NCBI GenBank assembly: GCA_963815475.1
Contig: CAWFHD010000003.1
Span: 5,704,001 to 5,768,000, forward strand
Source of the DNA: Sulfopaludibacter sp963815475
GTDB lineage: Bacteria > Acidobacteriota > Terriglobia > Bryobacterales > Bryobacteraceae
Direction of reading: 5' to 3'
DNA length: 64,000 nt
The notes beneath the pieces were generated by a model, which was not told the origin of the DNA, made no database searches, and saw only the letters and a program-made list of their open reading frames with translations. Both the position numbers and the translations under genes were made by a program. Positions within the stretch are counted from its first letter, which is position 1; every line of letters starts with the position of its first letter. Of the stretch, positions 34,261 to 43,659 are shown one piece after another.

Positions 34261-35083
34261 TTATTGTTTTTTCGTAGCCGGAGGCGGCGTTGTCGTCTTG
34301 GGATTTTCCACCACGTCGCCGTACTTGATCGTGGACTTGCCTTCGTACTTCTTGTAATCCTGATACTTCACCGTCATGCGGATCCGCTGGTCCATACGGG
34401 TGCGTGAAGTGCAGCATATCGTCGGCATGCGTGTAAGTCGGGAACCAGTATTTGCCGTCGATCTGCTCGCGGTACGTCTCGAATCGCGGGAATGCTGGTT
34501 CGTACTGGCGCCTTTCGTCAATTCGCCGACGCCCTTTCCGTAGGTCTTCACGATCTGGAAATCGCGGTCGTCCACCCAGATGGTCCCTTCGAAATAGCGC
34601 TTGCCCTGCACCATCTTCTTCGGCTTCACCGAAAAGGAGAATGTGCCGATCTCGTCGAGCTTCTCCCGGCCCAGGTAGTTGATGCTGTAGTCGCCGAATG
34701 TCCTTGGTGGTCAGCACGAACGGCTGCACGTCGCGCAAGATCCTGCTCGTCTTCCGGCGTCGTTGAAATCACGCTGCAGCGTGTTCATCGGCGCATAAAC
34801 GACTTTATCCACGCGCTTGCCGTCCGGGGAGAAGATGATGTCGTCCACCAGTTCCCATTTGCCGCCGGTCGGATTCCCGCTCGCGTCCAACTCCTCCATC
34901 TTCACGGTCTGGCGGTAGGTGTAGTTGTTGCGCGCCTCCTGGAACTCTGCTTCCTTGGCGGCGAATTTCTTGATGATTTCGTCCGTGTTGATCGTTCTCG
35001 CCTGGCTGCGCCGAGCCGCGGCCTGTCGCCCAAACAGGCAGACACACGGCTGCCATAGCTGCGGAAAAAAACAATCCTCGCAT
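34261..35083 (-). CDS. exported LolA-like / outer-membrane lipoprotein-sorting-type protein, several frameshifts
   Basis: Fragments in three frames read as one protein of about 272 residues. They give a signal peptide (MRGLFFSAAMAAVCL), INTDEIIKKFAAKEAEFQEARNNYTYRQTVK, and WELVDDIIFSPDGKRVDKVVYAP. They continue STTPEDEQ, LRDVQPFVLTTKDI, INYLGREKLDEIGTFSFSVKPKKMV, WVDDRDFQIVKTYGKGVGEL, FPRFETYREQIDGKYWFPTYTHADD, and MTVKYQDYKKY. Joins are near 35040, 34770, 34740, 34697, 34512 and 34401. Five single-base insertions and one deletion give a length divisible by three. The half-barrel-like pattern with WVDDRDFQIVK is that of lipoprotein-sorting-type proteins common in Acidobacteria. Function is not known. 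The damage is probably sequence error. Confidence 0.65.
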
Positions 35084-35108
35084 TTTGCCCTCATTCAGTG
35101 AGACGAAC

Positions 35109-36291
35109 TCATTTCCCTAACAGTTTCTTCGCGATGGTCACCAGTTGGATGTTGCTGGTGCCCTCGTAGATGCGCCCGATTTTGGCGTCGCGGTACAGCT
35201 TCTCCACCGGATAATCCTTGGTGATTCCCACGCCGCCGAGAACTTCAATCGACTTGGAAGCCACCTTCTCGGCGACCTCTGAGCTGTAATACTTGGCCAT
35301 GGCGGCTTCGGTCAGAAACGGCATGCCCGGCATCCCGCAACCGCGCCGCGTTATACACCAGCAGCCGCGCCGCCTCCACTTCGGTCGCCATCTTCGCGAG
35401 TTCGAACTGTACGCCCTGGAACTCGCCGATCGTTTTGCCGAACTGTTTCCGCTCCTTGGCGTACGCCACCGCGTGCTCCAGCGCGCCGCGCGCCAGGCCG
35501 ATCATCTGCGCGCCAATGGCGATGCGGCCCTTCGTTCAGCGTCTCAATGGCGATCTTGTAGCCCTTGCCCACCTCGCCCATCACGTTCTCGCGCGGCACG
35601 CGGCAGTTGTCCAAAATCAATTCGCAGGTGGACGAAGCCCGCAGTCCCAGCTTGTCTTCCTTCTTGCCCACCTGGAACCCCGGGAACTCGCGCTCAATCA
35701 GGAACGCCGTGATGCCCTTGATAGCCGGCCTCCGGATTGGCGTTGGCGAACAGCAGATAGAAGCCCGCTTCCGCGGCGTTGGTGATCCACAGCTTGCGGC
35801 CGGTGAGCAGGAAATGATCGCCGTGATCCACGGCCCGCGTCGCCATGGCGAACGCGTCCGAGCCCGACCCGGCTTCCGACAGCGCATACGACGCCACCGT
35901 GTTCTCCGCCAGCCGCGGCAGATACTTCGCTCTTCTGCTCCGGCGTTGGCCCAGCGCAGCAGGGCGTTGTTGACGATGGTGTTCTGCACATCCACGATCA
36001 CGCCCGCCGAAGGATCCACCGCCGAGAGTTCTTCCACCGCCAGGATCGCATTGGAAGAAGCTGCCGCCCTGTCCGCCGTACTCTTCGGGGATCTCGATTC
36101 CCATCAGGCCCAGCTCGAAAAACTGCTTGATGATGTCCTTGCGGAAGTGCGCCGGCCTCGTCCATCTCCCGCACGTACGGGCGAATCTGCTCGCGCGCGA
36201 ACTTGCGCACGGTGGCTTGGAACATCTTCTCGTCTTCGTTCAGTGCGGTGAGCGGCAACGGGGCCGCGGCCATTTGTTCCGTAGTCGGCAT
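35109..36291 (-). CDS. acyl-CoA dehydrogenase, seven single-base insertions
   Basis: The fragments give one protein of about 391 residues once seven single-base insertions (near 36149, 36050, 35945, 35928, 35721, 35530 and 35335) are removed. It has an N-terminal helical domain (LNEDEKMFQATVRKFAREQI), GLMGIEIPEEYGGQGGSF, and the FAD-binding YALSEAGSGSDAFAM. It then has LLTGRKLWITNA, RVPRENVMGEVGKGY, and the C-terminal YAKERKQFGKTIGEFQ...RIYEGTSNIQLVTIAKKLLG. It oxidises acyl-CoA to the enoyl form with FAD and passes electrons to ETF. The catalytic glutamate should be the E in YEGTS. Protein-level conservation across all breaks speaks for sequence errors. Confidence 0.85.
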
Positions 36292-36300
36292 GTCCGAAGC

Positions 36301-37420
36301 TTACTCCACCGCTGCCAAGTGCGCGCCACTGCCGCCCTTGCGATGCCGCGACGCCGCTGTGCGTTACGTAGCCGTTGTAAGTGTTAACGCCTTCGCGCAG
36401 CGCCGCATGACGTTCGCAGGCGCCCTCCAGGCCGTGGTTCGCCAGGTCCAGCAGATACGGGAAAGTCGCGTTGGTCAGCGCGAAGGTGGAGGTGTGCGGC
36501 ACCGCCGCCGGCATGTTCGACACGCAGTAGTGCAGCACGCCATCCACGAAAGTAAATCGGCTCGGTGTGCGTGGTGGCGTGCGATGTTTCGAAGCAGCCG
36601 CCCTGGTCGATGGCGACGTCCACCACCACCGCGCCGCGCTTCATGTTGGCGATCATTTCGCGCCTCACCAGCTTCGGCGCCGATGCGCCCGGAATCAGCA
36701 CCGCGCCCACCACCAGGTCGGCAGTCTTCAGCGTTCTCGCCGATGGTCCACGCGTTCGATGCCAGCGTCACCAACTGCCCGTTGAAGATGTCGTCGAGCT
36801 CGCGCAGGCGATTCAGGCTGCGATCGATGATGGTGACGTGCGCGCCCATGCCCAGCGCCATTTTCGCGGCATTGGTTCCCACAATGCCGCCGCCCAGAAT
36901 CACCACGTTGGCCGGCGCCACGCCCGGCACGCCGCCCAGCAGAATGCCGCGCCCGCCCGTCGGGCGCTTCCAGATATTGCGCGCCCACCTGCACGGACAT
37001 GCGTCCCGCCACTTCGCTCATCGGCGTGAGCAGCGGCAGCGAGCCATCGCTTCTCGCGAATGGTCTCGTACGCCACGCCATTGACTTTCGATTCCAGCAG
37101 CCGGTCCGTCAACTCAGGCAGCGGCGCCAGGTGCAGATAGGTAAAGAGGATCAGGCCGGGACGGAAGTAGTCGTACTCGGAGGTTTGCGGCTCCTTGACC
37201 TTCACCACCAGATCGGCCTTGCTCCAGACTTCCGTCGGCCGTCTCTACGAATGTGCGCGCCCGCCTGCATGTATTCGCGGTCGGTGATGGAACTGCCTTC
37301 GCCGGCGTGCGTCTCCACCAGAACTTCATGTCCCGCTTCACGCAGTGCGGTCACCCCGCTGGGCACCAGCCCAACACGAGTCTCGTGGTCTTTGACTTCC
37401 TTGGGAACTCCAACAATCAT
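36301..37420 (-). CDS. ald: alanine dehydrogenase, seven single-base insertions
   Basis: Removing seven inserted bases (near 37254, 37232, 37045, 36973, 36735, 36552 and 36355) gives exactly 370 residues, the normal length. It starts MIVGVPKEVKDHETRVGLVPSGV and continues GEGSSITDREYMQAGA, the substrate-binding VVKVKEPQTSEYDYF, and ILFTYLHLA. It then has the NAD-binding VVILGGGIVGTNAAKMALGMGAHVTIID, DVAIDQGGCFETSHATTH, and HYCVSNMPAAVPHTSTFALTNATFPYL. It interconverts alanine and pyruvate plus ammonia with NAD. It is on the same strand as the acyl-CoA dehydrogenase, 9 nt upstream of it, so they may be co-transcribed. Confidence 0.88.
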
Positions 37421-37633
37421 GAACCTGCCTCCGCCCTCAGATTAACACCACGACTGGGTGGGAAGGCGGGTCGCTCGGCCGCAAAGAGAGTGGCGCGATT
37501 TGACCTTCTTGACATTCGCCTTAACATCGATTTAACTGAGCCCGCGGAAACGATATACACGCTGCCGCCGTTGGTCTGTATATAGGGATGCGGTTATCTC
37601 AACCAGCATTCCAATTTACCCAAGGAGCAACTC

Positions 37634-38245
37634 ATGATGGCTAGAAGTGTGTATTGTGTGCTGTCTCTCTGCGCCGTGGCCGCTGTCGCGGCTGATGAGC
37701 CTCTCCAAGTCGAAGGTCATAGCGGAACCATAAGCTTCGTTTCAACTACTAACATGATCGGCATTGAGATAGGGGGCCGGTCTAACTCAGTAACATCGTC
37801 GGCTGAGGCTGTAACTACGGACAACCAACTCGTGTTCCGGCGCCTCGAAGCCTCGGTCCCCGTGGCCAGCATTTCAACTGGCATGAAGGTTCGGGACGAG
37901 CATATGCGGAAATACGTCTTCCGCACACCGGACGGCAAGGAGCCCGATCTGCGATTCTCGGCAGACGCAGTTACCTGTGCCGCCGCTGGTTCTCATGAAT
38001 ACTCGTGTCCCGTGAAAGGATCGCTCAGCATACGCGGGATCGCCAGGCCCGTTGAACTCACTATGAAGTTGAAAGAAGAGGGCGGCTCGTTCCACGCCTC
38101 CACTGACACGGTCGTCAAGTTGAGCGCTTACACCATCGAGCGACCCTCGCAATTCGGAGTGAAACCTGCCGACGACGTGAAAGTGCACATCGAGTTGAAC
38201 GGCAAAGCCAAAGCCGTGGCCGCCACGGCAGGGCCGATACAATGA
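37634..38245 (+). CDS. exported YceI-family lipid-binding protein
   Basis: The 203-residue protein has a signal peptide (VYCVLSLCAVAAVAA) and a YceI-like beta-barrel: FVSTTNMIGIEIGG, SIRGIARPVELTMKL and a repeating beta pattern. YceI proteins are periplasmic lipocalin-like carriers of polyisoprenoids or quinones. An AAGGAGC site precedes the ATG. The stop overlaps the next gene (ATGA at 38242-38245), which encodes a haem c / beta-barrel protein, so the pair probably works together on quinone or electron transfer in the envelope. Confidence 0.85.
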   Translation: MMARSVYCVLSLCAVAAVAADEPLQVEGHSGTISFVSTTNMIGIEIGGRSNSVTSSAEAVTTDNQLVFRRLEASVPVASISTGMKVRDEHMRKYVFRTPDGKEPDLRFSADAVTCAAAGSHEYSCPVKGSLSIRGIARPVELTMKLKEEGGSFHASTDTVVKLSAYTIERPSQFGVKPADDVKVHIELNGKAKAVAATAGPIQ

Positions 38246-39393
38246 GGCGGCGTCTTTGGCTGTTCCTCATTCCCGCGGCCTCGATCCTGTCTTTCGTGCC
38301 GCAACGCAGTAAAGCTCTCCCTACGATGATTCGGCTGGGCTACCCGAATTGCGCCTCCTGCCACATCTCGCCGCAGGGCGGAGGCTTGTTAAATCTCTAC
38401 GGGCGCAGTATCGACCGTGCCCAGAGCCTGCAAGGCGGCGAGTACGAGCCCGCGCAGAGCGCCTGGATCAAATGGCTGAACTGGGAAGGTCGCATCACGC
38501 AGGACTTTCGCACCATCCTGCAGCAGCAGGATGTCTCAACCACCGGAAAAGCTGGTTCTCAGCTATTTCGCAGCCGATTTCTCTACCGCAATGCCACCGA
38601 ATTGGGCAAGGGTTGGCGGCTCACGTTCACGGTTACCGGTGAGAACGTGAGTGTCCCGCGTCCTTCCCTCACTTACGATCCGCCCGCCAACGCCGCCCAG
38701 GTCTTCGTCAACACCGTGCTTCTCAGCTACAAGATGGAAGGCTCGTGGGAATTTGCCGTGGGACGCGACCAGCTTCCCACTGGAGTGAATATTGCCGACC
38801 TGACTACGTTTGTCCGGGCCAGGAATCATCTGGGCTATTACGATTCCCCAACGCAGGCAAAAGCCTTCTGGACCTCCAACCGTTTCCTGGTGAGCCCCTA
38901 CGCATACGGGCCGGGGGGCAATGAGAAATCCGGCCAGCACGAAAGCGGCGGCGGGCTGCTCGCGGAGTACGACGTGTTAGGAAAGCGGCGTACCGTCGCG
39001 GGTCTCAATTTCGTGCGCGGCACAGCAGCCAAGGAAGGCCGCACCATGATCGGCCCTTATGCGCGCCTGGGCTTCGGTCAATGGGGCATTCTCGCCGAGC
39101 ACGACATCACTAACCGGACGTTGAACTATGGCACGGCTTCCTTTCAACAAGCCGCCAGCTACGGCCAGCTATTTTGGGCCGCGCGTGAGTGGTTGGTGCC
39201 GTCGCTGATCGTGGAAAGGCTGCGCGTGGGCTATCCGTATACAGAGCGGCTGAATGCAGTGAAGTTTGAGTTGGCGGCGCGATTGACACCCCAGGTGAGC
39301 GTCAGCGCCGGCCCGCGGCTGCAGCACGACGAAGTCACCGGGCGCAACACGAAGTCGGTAGTGTTCCAAGTCACAGTCAAAACGGTGCACTAA
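38242..39393 (+). CDS. outer-membrane beta-barrel-like protein with one haem c motif
   Basis: The 383-residue protein has a signal peptide (LWLFLIPAASILSFV) and then a c-type haem site, NCASCH (Cys37, Cys40, His41), in YPNCASCHISPQGGGLLN. The rest is a beta-rich sequence with alternating aromatic residues (LFRSRFLYRNATELGKGWRLTF, WGILAEHDITNRTLNY) and ends VVFQVTVKTVH, as in porin-like barrels. A single N-terminal haem before a barrel suggests electron transfer across or at the outer membrane. The translational overlap with YceI supports a joint role. The electron donor and acceptor are unknown. Confidence 0.7.
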   Translation: MRRRLWLFLIPAASILSFVPQRSKALPTMIRLGYPNCASCHISPQGGGLLNLYGRSIDRAQSLQGGEYEPAQSAWIKWLNWEGRITQDFRTILQQQDVSTTGKAGSQLFRSRFLYRNATELGKGWRLTFTVTGENVSVPRPSLTYDPPANAAQVFVNTVLLSYKMEGSWEFAVGRDQLPTGVNIADLTTFVRARNHLGYYDSPTQAKAFWTSNRFLVSPYAYGPGGNEKSGQHESGGGLLAEYDVLGKRRTVAGLNFVRGTAAKEGRTMIGPYARLGFGQWGILAEHDITNRTLNYGTASFQQAASYGQLFWAAREWLVPSLIVERLRVGYPYTERLNAVKFELAARLTPQVSVSAGPRLQHDEVTGRNTKSVVFQVTVKTVH

Positions 39394-39429
39394 CCGGTGG
39401 GTTGCCAACCTGCCCCTGGGCCGGCGCTT

Positions 39430-39453
39430 CCGCCTGCCAATCCGAGCGAAGCT
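39430..39453 (+). repeat. 24-bp dispersed intergenic repeat, copy 1
   Basis: The 24 bases here are identical to 45781-45804 (core CGCCTGCCAATCCGAGCG). In both copies they lie between genes and are followed by a GGTTTT stretch further on. They are probably part of a longer genome-wide repeat. Confidence 0.6.
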
Positions 39454-39541
39454 GGGCCGGTTTTTCGACCCTGTCATCGCGATCGACCAGACAGGCCACA
39501 AAAAACGATGGCCTGTCCCATCCCGGCATTCAAGTAGCGGA

Positions 39542-39955
39542 CTACGACCCGCCTTCCAGGGCCTTCCAGACCGGCTCGCCCTTTTCGTCGCGGAGGTACA
39601 GGGCAGATCCGCCGCGCCGGATCTCGCGCGTCAAAATCACCGTCGCGCCGCCCACCTTCACCTTCGACCCGAACACATCCAACCGGTCGTGGGGATGGAA
39701 CACCAGGTCCATGTCCTTCAGAAACTCCGTCGGACCCAGGTAGACGTCCCACGGCTCGGAATCGGTGCGCGCCGATTCGGGCCTCGCCATCAAGTGGATG
39801 CCAGCCAGGGGGCTGCCCTTCGGCGTCTCCCGGATTTCCGCCACCAACATCCGCACCGACACCACCGTAGCGGTGTCATAGCGAGGTTCAGCCGCGCCCC
39901 ACAACAAGGCCATCGCAGGCACGGCGAAAAGTAAACAACGGGTTGGGAATCCCAT
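39542..39955 (-). CDS. exported protein, unknown function (137 aa)
   Basis: A signal peptide (CLLFAVPAMALLWGAA) is followed by a small beta-rich domain: TATVVSVRMLVAEIRE, GIHLMARPE, VYLGPTEFLKDMDLVFHPHDRLDVFGSKV, ILTREIRRGGSALYLRDEKGEPVW. The order of strands and the repeated V.V.G pattern is compatible with an OB-like fold, as in the small exported OB-fold proteins found near cytochromes. It converges with the haem c gene. Function is not known. Confidence 0.65.
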   Translation of the reverse strand: MGFPTRCLLFAVPAMALLWGAAEPRYDTATVVSVRMLVAEIRETPKGSPLAGIHLMARPESARTDSEPWDVYLGPTEFLKDMDLVFHPHDRLDVFGSKVKVGGATVILTREIRRGGSALYLRDEKGEPVWKALEGGS

Positions 39956-40028
39956 ACCGGTCCTCCTCGTTCCCGTCTTGAATATAGGTCATTTCACTCC
40001 GAAATACAACGGACTCCCCTCAGGGATC

Positions 40029-43000
40029 TCACTGCGGCGCCCCGGAAACACACCTCGAATCCACCCGAGCCACATACGCCCAGTGATTCTCATACTCCGG
40101 CACTAGACAATGCTCCACTAAATCCCGCAATCCCACCGGCTCAACCCGAGTCCCGCTCTGCCCAATCAAATACTCCACCTTCCACTGCGCCAACAGCCGC
40201 AGCATATCCTTTCGATTCGCCGCCCTGTCCACCTGCTCCCAAACCCCGTACTGGTGCCAGTTCGGAGCATACCCGTTCTCGCCGACATCGGCCAAATCGT
40301 TGTCGCCTGTCAGCAGCACCGCCGCGCCCGGATGCTCCCGCACAAAATGAACCACCACATCCCGACCCGGAGCATCGCTCTTCAAAAACCGCTCCTTCCC
40401 GTTTCTGGCGAAAACCAGTTGCGAGTAGAACTCCTTGTGATACCAACCCGACGCCGGCATGAAATAAATGTCCAGCCCAATCGACACCGCCAGAAACGCC
40501 ACCAGGACGCGCCCCAGCCACCGCTGGTTCGCATCCAGCCAACCCAGCAGCGCCGCCAGGGGCATCAGCAGCAGCGGTAATTCCGCATACAGATAGCGGA
40601 CGTTCGGCTCCGAGGCCAGCACCACCAGCATCGCGCCCAACGCCGCCACCGTCGCGTTGGCAGTCTCGCGCCGCGGCGCCGCAGCCAGCCCGACCAACGC
40701 CAGCGGAATCAGCAGTAAATACTGGAACCCGAACGACCCGTTCTGCCCCTCATAAAACCGGCTGGTGCGAAACGTAAGGTCGAACGGCGTGTGCCACGTC
40801 AGCGGCTCGCGGAAGCGCGGGTCGCGCAACACCACCGACCGGTCCAGCAGCGGCGATGGGAATTTCTGAACCAGGAACGGAAACAACGGATCGCCTGTTT
40901 TGTGCCACGCGATCGCGTACGCCGGAACCGCGCCCGCCACGAACAGACCCAGCGCCAGTGCCGCCGCGCCCAGCGCCAACCGCTTCCGCCGCGCTTCCAC
41001 CACTGCGAACGGAAGCAGCATCGCCAGCATCGCCATCGCCGCCAGTTTCACTCCGAGAGCTGTCCCGCCGAGCATCGCCGCTACCGCAAAGAATCGCGCC
41101 TCGCCCGTGTCCGCATAGCGCCACAGCGCCACCAGCGCGCCCAGCAGCAGAGCCGTCAGCAAATTCTCCACGAACAGCGACCCGGTCACCAGTTGCACAA
41201 GCGGAGTTGCCGCGAACGCTGCCAGCAGCAGCAACGCCGTACCTCGCGGCAGCCATCGCCGCACCATCTCGTATAGCAGCGCCAGCACCACCAGCAACAT
41301 CCCGAAGTTGAGCAGCCTCGGCGCGCTCTCCCCGCCCAACAGGTACGTAATCGAGAACGCCCAGTCCGCCCCCATCGGCATCACCGACCACAGAAAGCGC
41401 TCCGGCCCGTACGTCATCTGGTGATGCGCCGCCATGTTGGCCGGGATCGCCAGGTGCATCGCCAGCCCGTCCGCGCCCGTCTCCGGCTTCAGCGCCACTA
41501 GCCAGTGCATTCCTACCACGAACACCAGCAGCGCCAACGCCCCGCGCTCGCCCCACGATTCCAGGCCGGCGCGACCAATGCGCGCCCCAAGATCCGCCAG
41601 TCCGCGCCAGACTCGTCGCGCGTCCAGCAGTACCGGGATCGCCAGCACCGCGCCCCACACCAGCGGATAGTTCACCGGTGTCCGCGCCGTCCAGGTCATC
41701 ACGAAGATGTAGATCGACGCGCCCACCAGAATCGAACAAGCCGCGCCCGCGCCGCGCACCAGCTTCGACCCCAACGCCCAACACGAGACCAAAAAGAATC
41801 CCGTCGCGGCCAACCCCGCCGGCGCGGCAATCGCCGTTCCCGCCAGCATCAGCGCAGCCGACGTCCCGGCGAACATCCACGGCGCCATCAGCAGAATCGG
41901 CAACCCCACCTCCGCGAACAGGCAGGCGTAGCGGATGAATCGCCGCATCCCCAAAGCGAACCAGATCTCCTGTGTGAACAGCCGGCCCGTGGCGAACCCG
42001 TAAATCTCCACGCAGATCGCAGCCGCCACCGCCAGAAACACCAGCCACGAGATCCACAGCGCCCGCCGCGGCGGCTCGCCCGCCCCCGCCGTCCGCGGGT
42101 TGAAAATCAGCAGACGCTGCACCGCGAAGTTGCCGAAGAAGAGTACCGTCTCCACCGCCAGTTTCGCCCCCACAGGATTGATGCCGAACCGGTCGGAGAG
42201 CAGCCGTATGCCTCCATACGATGCCGCGCCGCTCGCCATCACCAGCATCAGGTATTGCGGCAGCACCGCCAGGTGGCGTCTGTGCGAATCGAACACCGAC
42301 CGCCGAACCATCCAGTAGTTGAACGCCACCGCCAGCGTCCGACCCAGAATCTGCGATGCCAGAATGTGCCCCGTCCGCCGCCACGCCACGTAGAACACCA
42401 CGTTGTCGAGCACCGCCGTCATCACCGATACCGACGCGAATCGCAGCAGCACGAAGTAGATCTTCATCGAATCCACGAGTGGATTGAAGTGCGAGCTTGG
42501 ATTGCCCGCCTCGTAGATGGTGCGGATGGGCTCTTCCTTGATCGGCACACCCAGTTGGTGCGCGGCAATCAGCATTTCCAGTTCGAATTCGTAGCGGTTC
42601 GCGTCGATCTCCAGAAGGCGCGCCGCCAGCATCGCCGGAATCCCGCGTAGTCCGGTCTGTGTGTCGGTCAGCTTTTGCCCCACCACCAGGTGCAGCACGC
42701 GGCGCGATAGCTCGTTCCCCATGCGGCTACGCCACGGCACAACGCCCTGAAATCCGCGCACGCCCAGCACCAGCCAGTGCGGCTGCTCTTCCAGCGCGCG
42801 CGCGACTTTTTCGATGTCGTCGGGATGGTGCTGCCCATCGGCGTCCGCGGTCACGATGCCTGCGACCGGTGGCAGCGTGGAGCGAATAAACGCGATCCCG
42901 GTCTTCAGCGCCGCGCCCTTGCCCAGGTTACGATCGTGCCGCAGCAGATAAACGCCGGGCAGCGCCGCCACCGCGTCGAACACCGCGCCATACGCCGGGC

Positions 43001-43115
43001 CGCTGCCATCGTCTACAATCACGACCGGCCTCGCGTCACGTCCGCTGAGGGCCCGCGCCAGTTCCACCAGCGCCTTTCCCGGCTCGTACGCCGGGATCAG
43101 GACCGCAACATTCAC
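40029..43115 (-). CDS. GT2 glycosyltransferase - GtrA - polytopic membrane fusion (1028 aa)
   Basis: GTG at 43115. Residues 1-215 are a dolichyl-phosphate-mannose-synthase-like GT2 domain (VLIPAYEPGKALVE, IVDDGSG at 33-39, ADADGQHHPDD, DTQTGLRGIP). Residues about 225-345 are a GtrA-like four-helix flippase domain (RFASVSVMTAVLDNVVFYVAW). The remaining 680 residues are a many-helix membrane part like GT39/ArnT-type transferases, with a C-terminal periplasmic tail (LLTGDNDLADVGENGYAPNWHQYG). One chain would therefore load a sugar on polyprenyl phosphate, flip it, and transfer it outside. The gene overlaps the exported RidA gene by 4 nt. The acceptor is unknown. Confidence 0.88.
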   Translation of the reverse strand: MNVAVLIPAYEPGKALVELARALSGRDARPVVIVDDGSGPAYGAVFDAVAALPGVYLLRHDRNLGKGAALKTGIAFIRSTLPPVAGIVTADADGQHHPDDIEKVARALEEQPHWLVLGVRGFQGVVPWRSRMGNELSRRVLHLVVGQKLTDTQTGLRGIPAMLAARLLEIDANRYEFELEMLIAAHQLGVPIKEEPIRTIYEAGNPSSHFNPLVDSMKIYFVLLRFASVSVMTAVLDNVVFYVAWRRTGHILASQILGRTLAVAFNYWMVRRSVFDSHRRHLAVLPQYLMLVMASGAASYGGIRLLSDRFGINPVGAKLAVETVLFFGNFAVQRLLIFNPRTAGAGEPPRRALWISWLVFLAVAAAICVEIYGFATGRLFTQEIWFALGMRRFIRYACLFAEVGLPILLMAPWMFAGTSAALMLAGTAIAAPAGLAATGFFLVSCWALGSKLVRGAGAACSILVGASIYIFVMTWTARTPVNYPLVWGAVLAIPVLLDARRVWRGLADLGARIGRAGLESWGERGALALLVFVVGMHWLVALKPETGADGLAMHLAIPANMAAHHQMTYGPERFLWSVMPMGADWAFSITYLLGGESAPRLLNFGMLLVVLALLYEMVRRWLPRGTALLLLAAFAATPLVQLVTGSLFVENLLTALLLGALVALWRYADTGEARFFAVAAMLGGTALGVKLAAMAMLAMLLPFAVVEARRKRLALGAAALALGLFVAGAVPAYAIAWHKTGDPLFPFLVQKFPSPLLDRSVVLRDPRFREPLTWHTPFDLTFRTSRFYEGQNGSFGFQYLLLIPLALVGLAAAPRRETANATVAALGAMLVVLASEPNVRYLYAELPLLLMPLAALLGWLDANQRWLGRVLVAFLAVSIGLDIYFMPASGWYHKEFYSQLVFARNGKERFLKSDAPGRDVVVHFVREHPGAAVLLTGDNDLADVGENGYAPNWHQYGVWEQVDRAANRKDMLRLLAQWKVEYLIGQSGTRVEPVGLRDLVEHCLVPEYENHWAYVARVDSRCVSGAPQ

Positions 43116-43534
43116 TTGCGCGCCGTCACCGTGATCTCAATGTGGGCCGCGGCATTGGCCAGCTTCGTTACACCCACAGTAGTACGCGCCGGGCGTGGCT
43201 CCGCGAAGACCTTGGTATATACCCCGTTCATGCGCGCGAAAAGATCCATATCGGTGAGATAGATCTGCACCGAGACGACATCCTTATAGGTCATGCCGCC
43301 GGCCTTCAGAATCATCCCGATGTTATCCAGGCAGGTCTTCACTTCCGCCTCGAACTCCGCAGGCACCTGTTTGGTCTTCGGATCCTGCCCGATCTGCCCG
43401 GACACGTACAGCGTGCCATCGGCCAGCATGGCCGCGCTGAAATTGGGGCTGGCGAAATCGGGTGGAACAATCGGCTTCTTGTCGGCCAATGCCGGAAGTG
43501 CCAGCATCAGCAGGGCGCAGATGGTGTGTCTCAT
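43112..43534 (-). CDS. exported RidA-family protein
   Basis: I chose ATG at 43534 because it gives a signal peptide (MRHTICALLMLALPALA); a longer frame starts at 43612. The 140-residue product is otherwise a normal RidA domain: FASPNFSAAMLADGTLYVSGQIGQDP, DNIGMILKAGGMTYKDVVSVQIYLTDM, and PARTTVGVTKL with the conserved Arg. RidA enzymes hydrolyse reactive enamines and imines in the cytoplasm, so an exported one is unusual and may have another ligand. The stop overlaps the GT2 fusion start (43112-43115). Confidence 0.85.
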   Translation of the reverse strand: MRHTICALLMLALPALADKKPIVPPDFASPNFSAAMLADGTLYVSGQIGQDPKTKQVPAEFEAEVKTCLDNIGMILKAGGMTYKDVVSVQIYLTDMDLFARMNGVYTKVFAEPRPARTTVGVTKLANAAAHIEITVTARK

Positions 43535-43659
43535 GAGGGTCACTGTAGCACGAGGTGGGGCGAATGCCAGATGGCCTGTGGCATTCCGATACGGATCCCG
43601 CCCGCCGCCCACGAAGCATCAAGCACTTCCCGAGGCTCTTGAATTGCTAACCGAAACGC

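Noticed and set aside
40750..42384. 544-codon minus frame inside the GT2 fusion
   Set aside because: Gly/Ala/Asp-rich alternate frame of a membrane protein gene.
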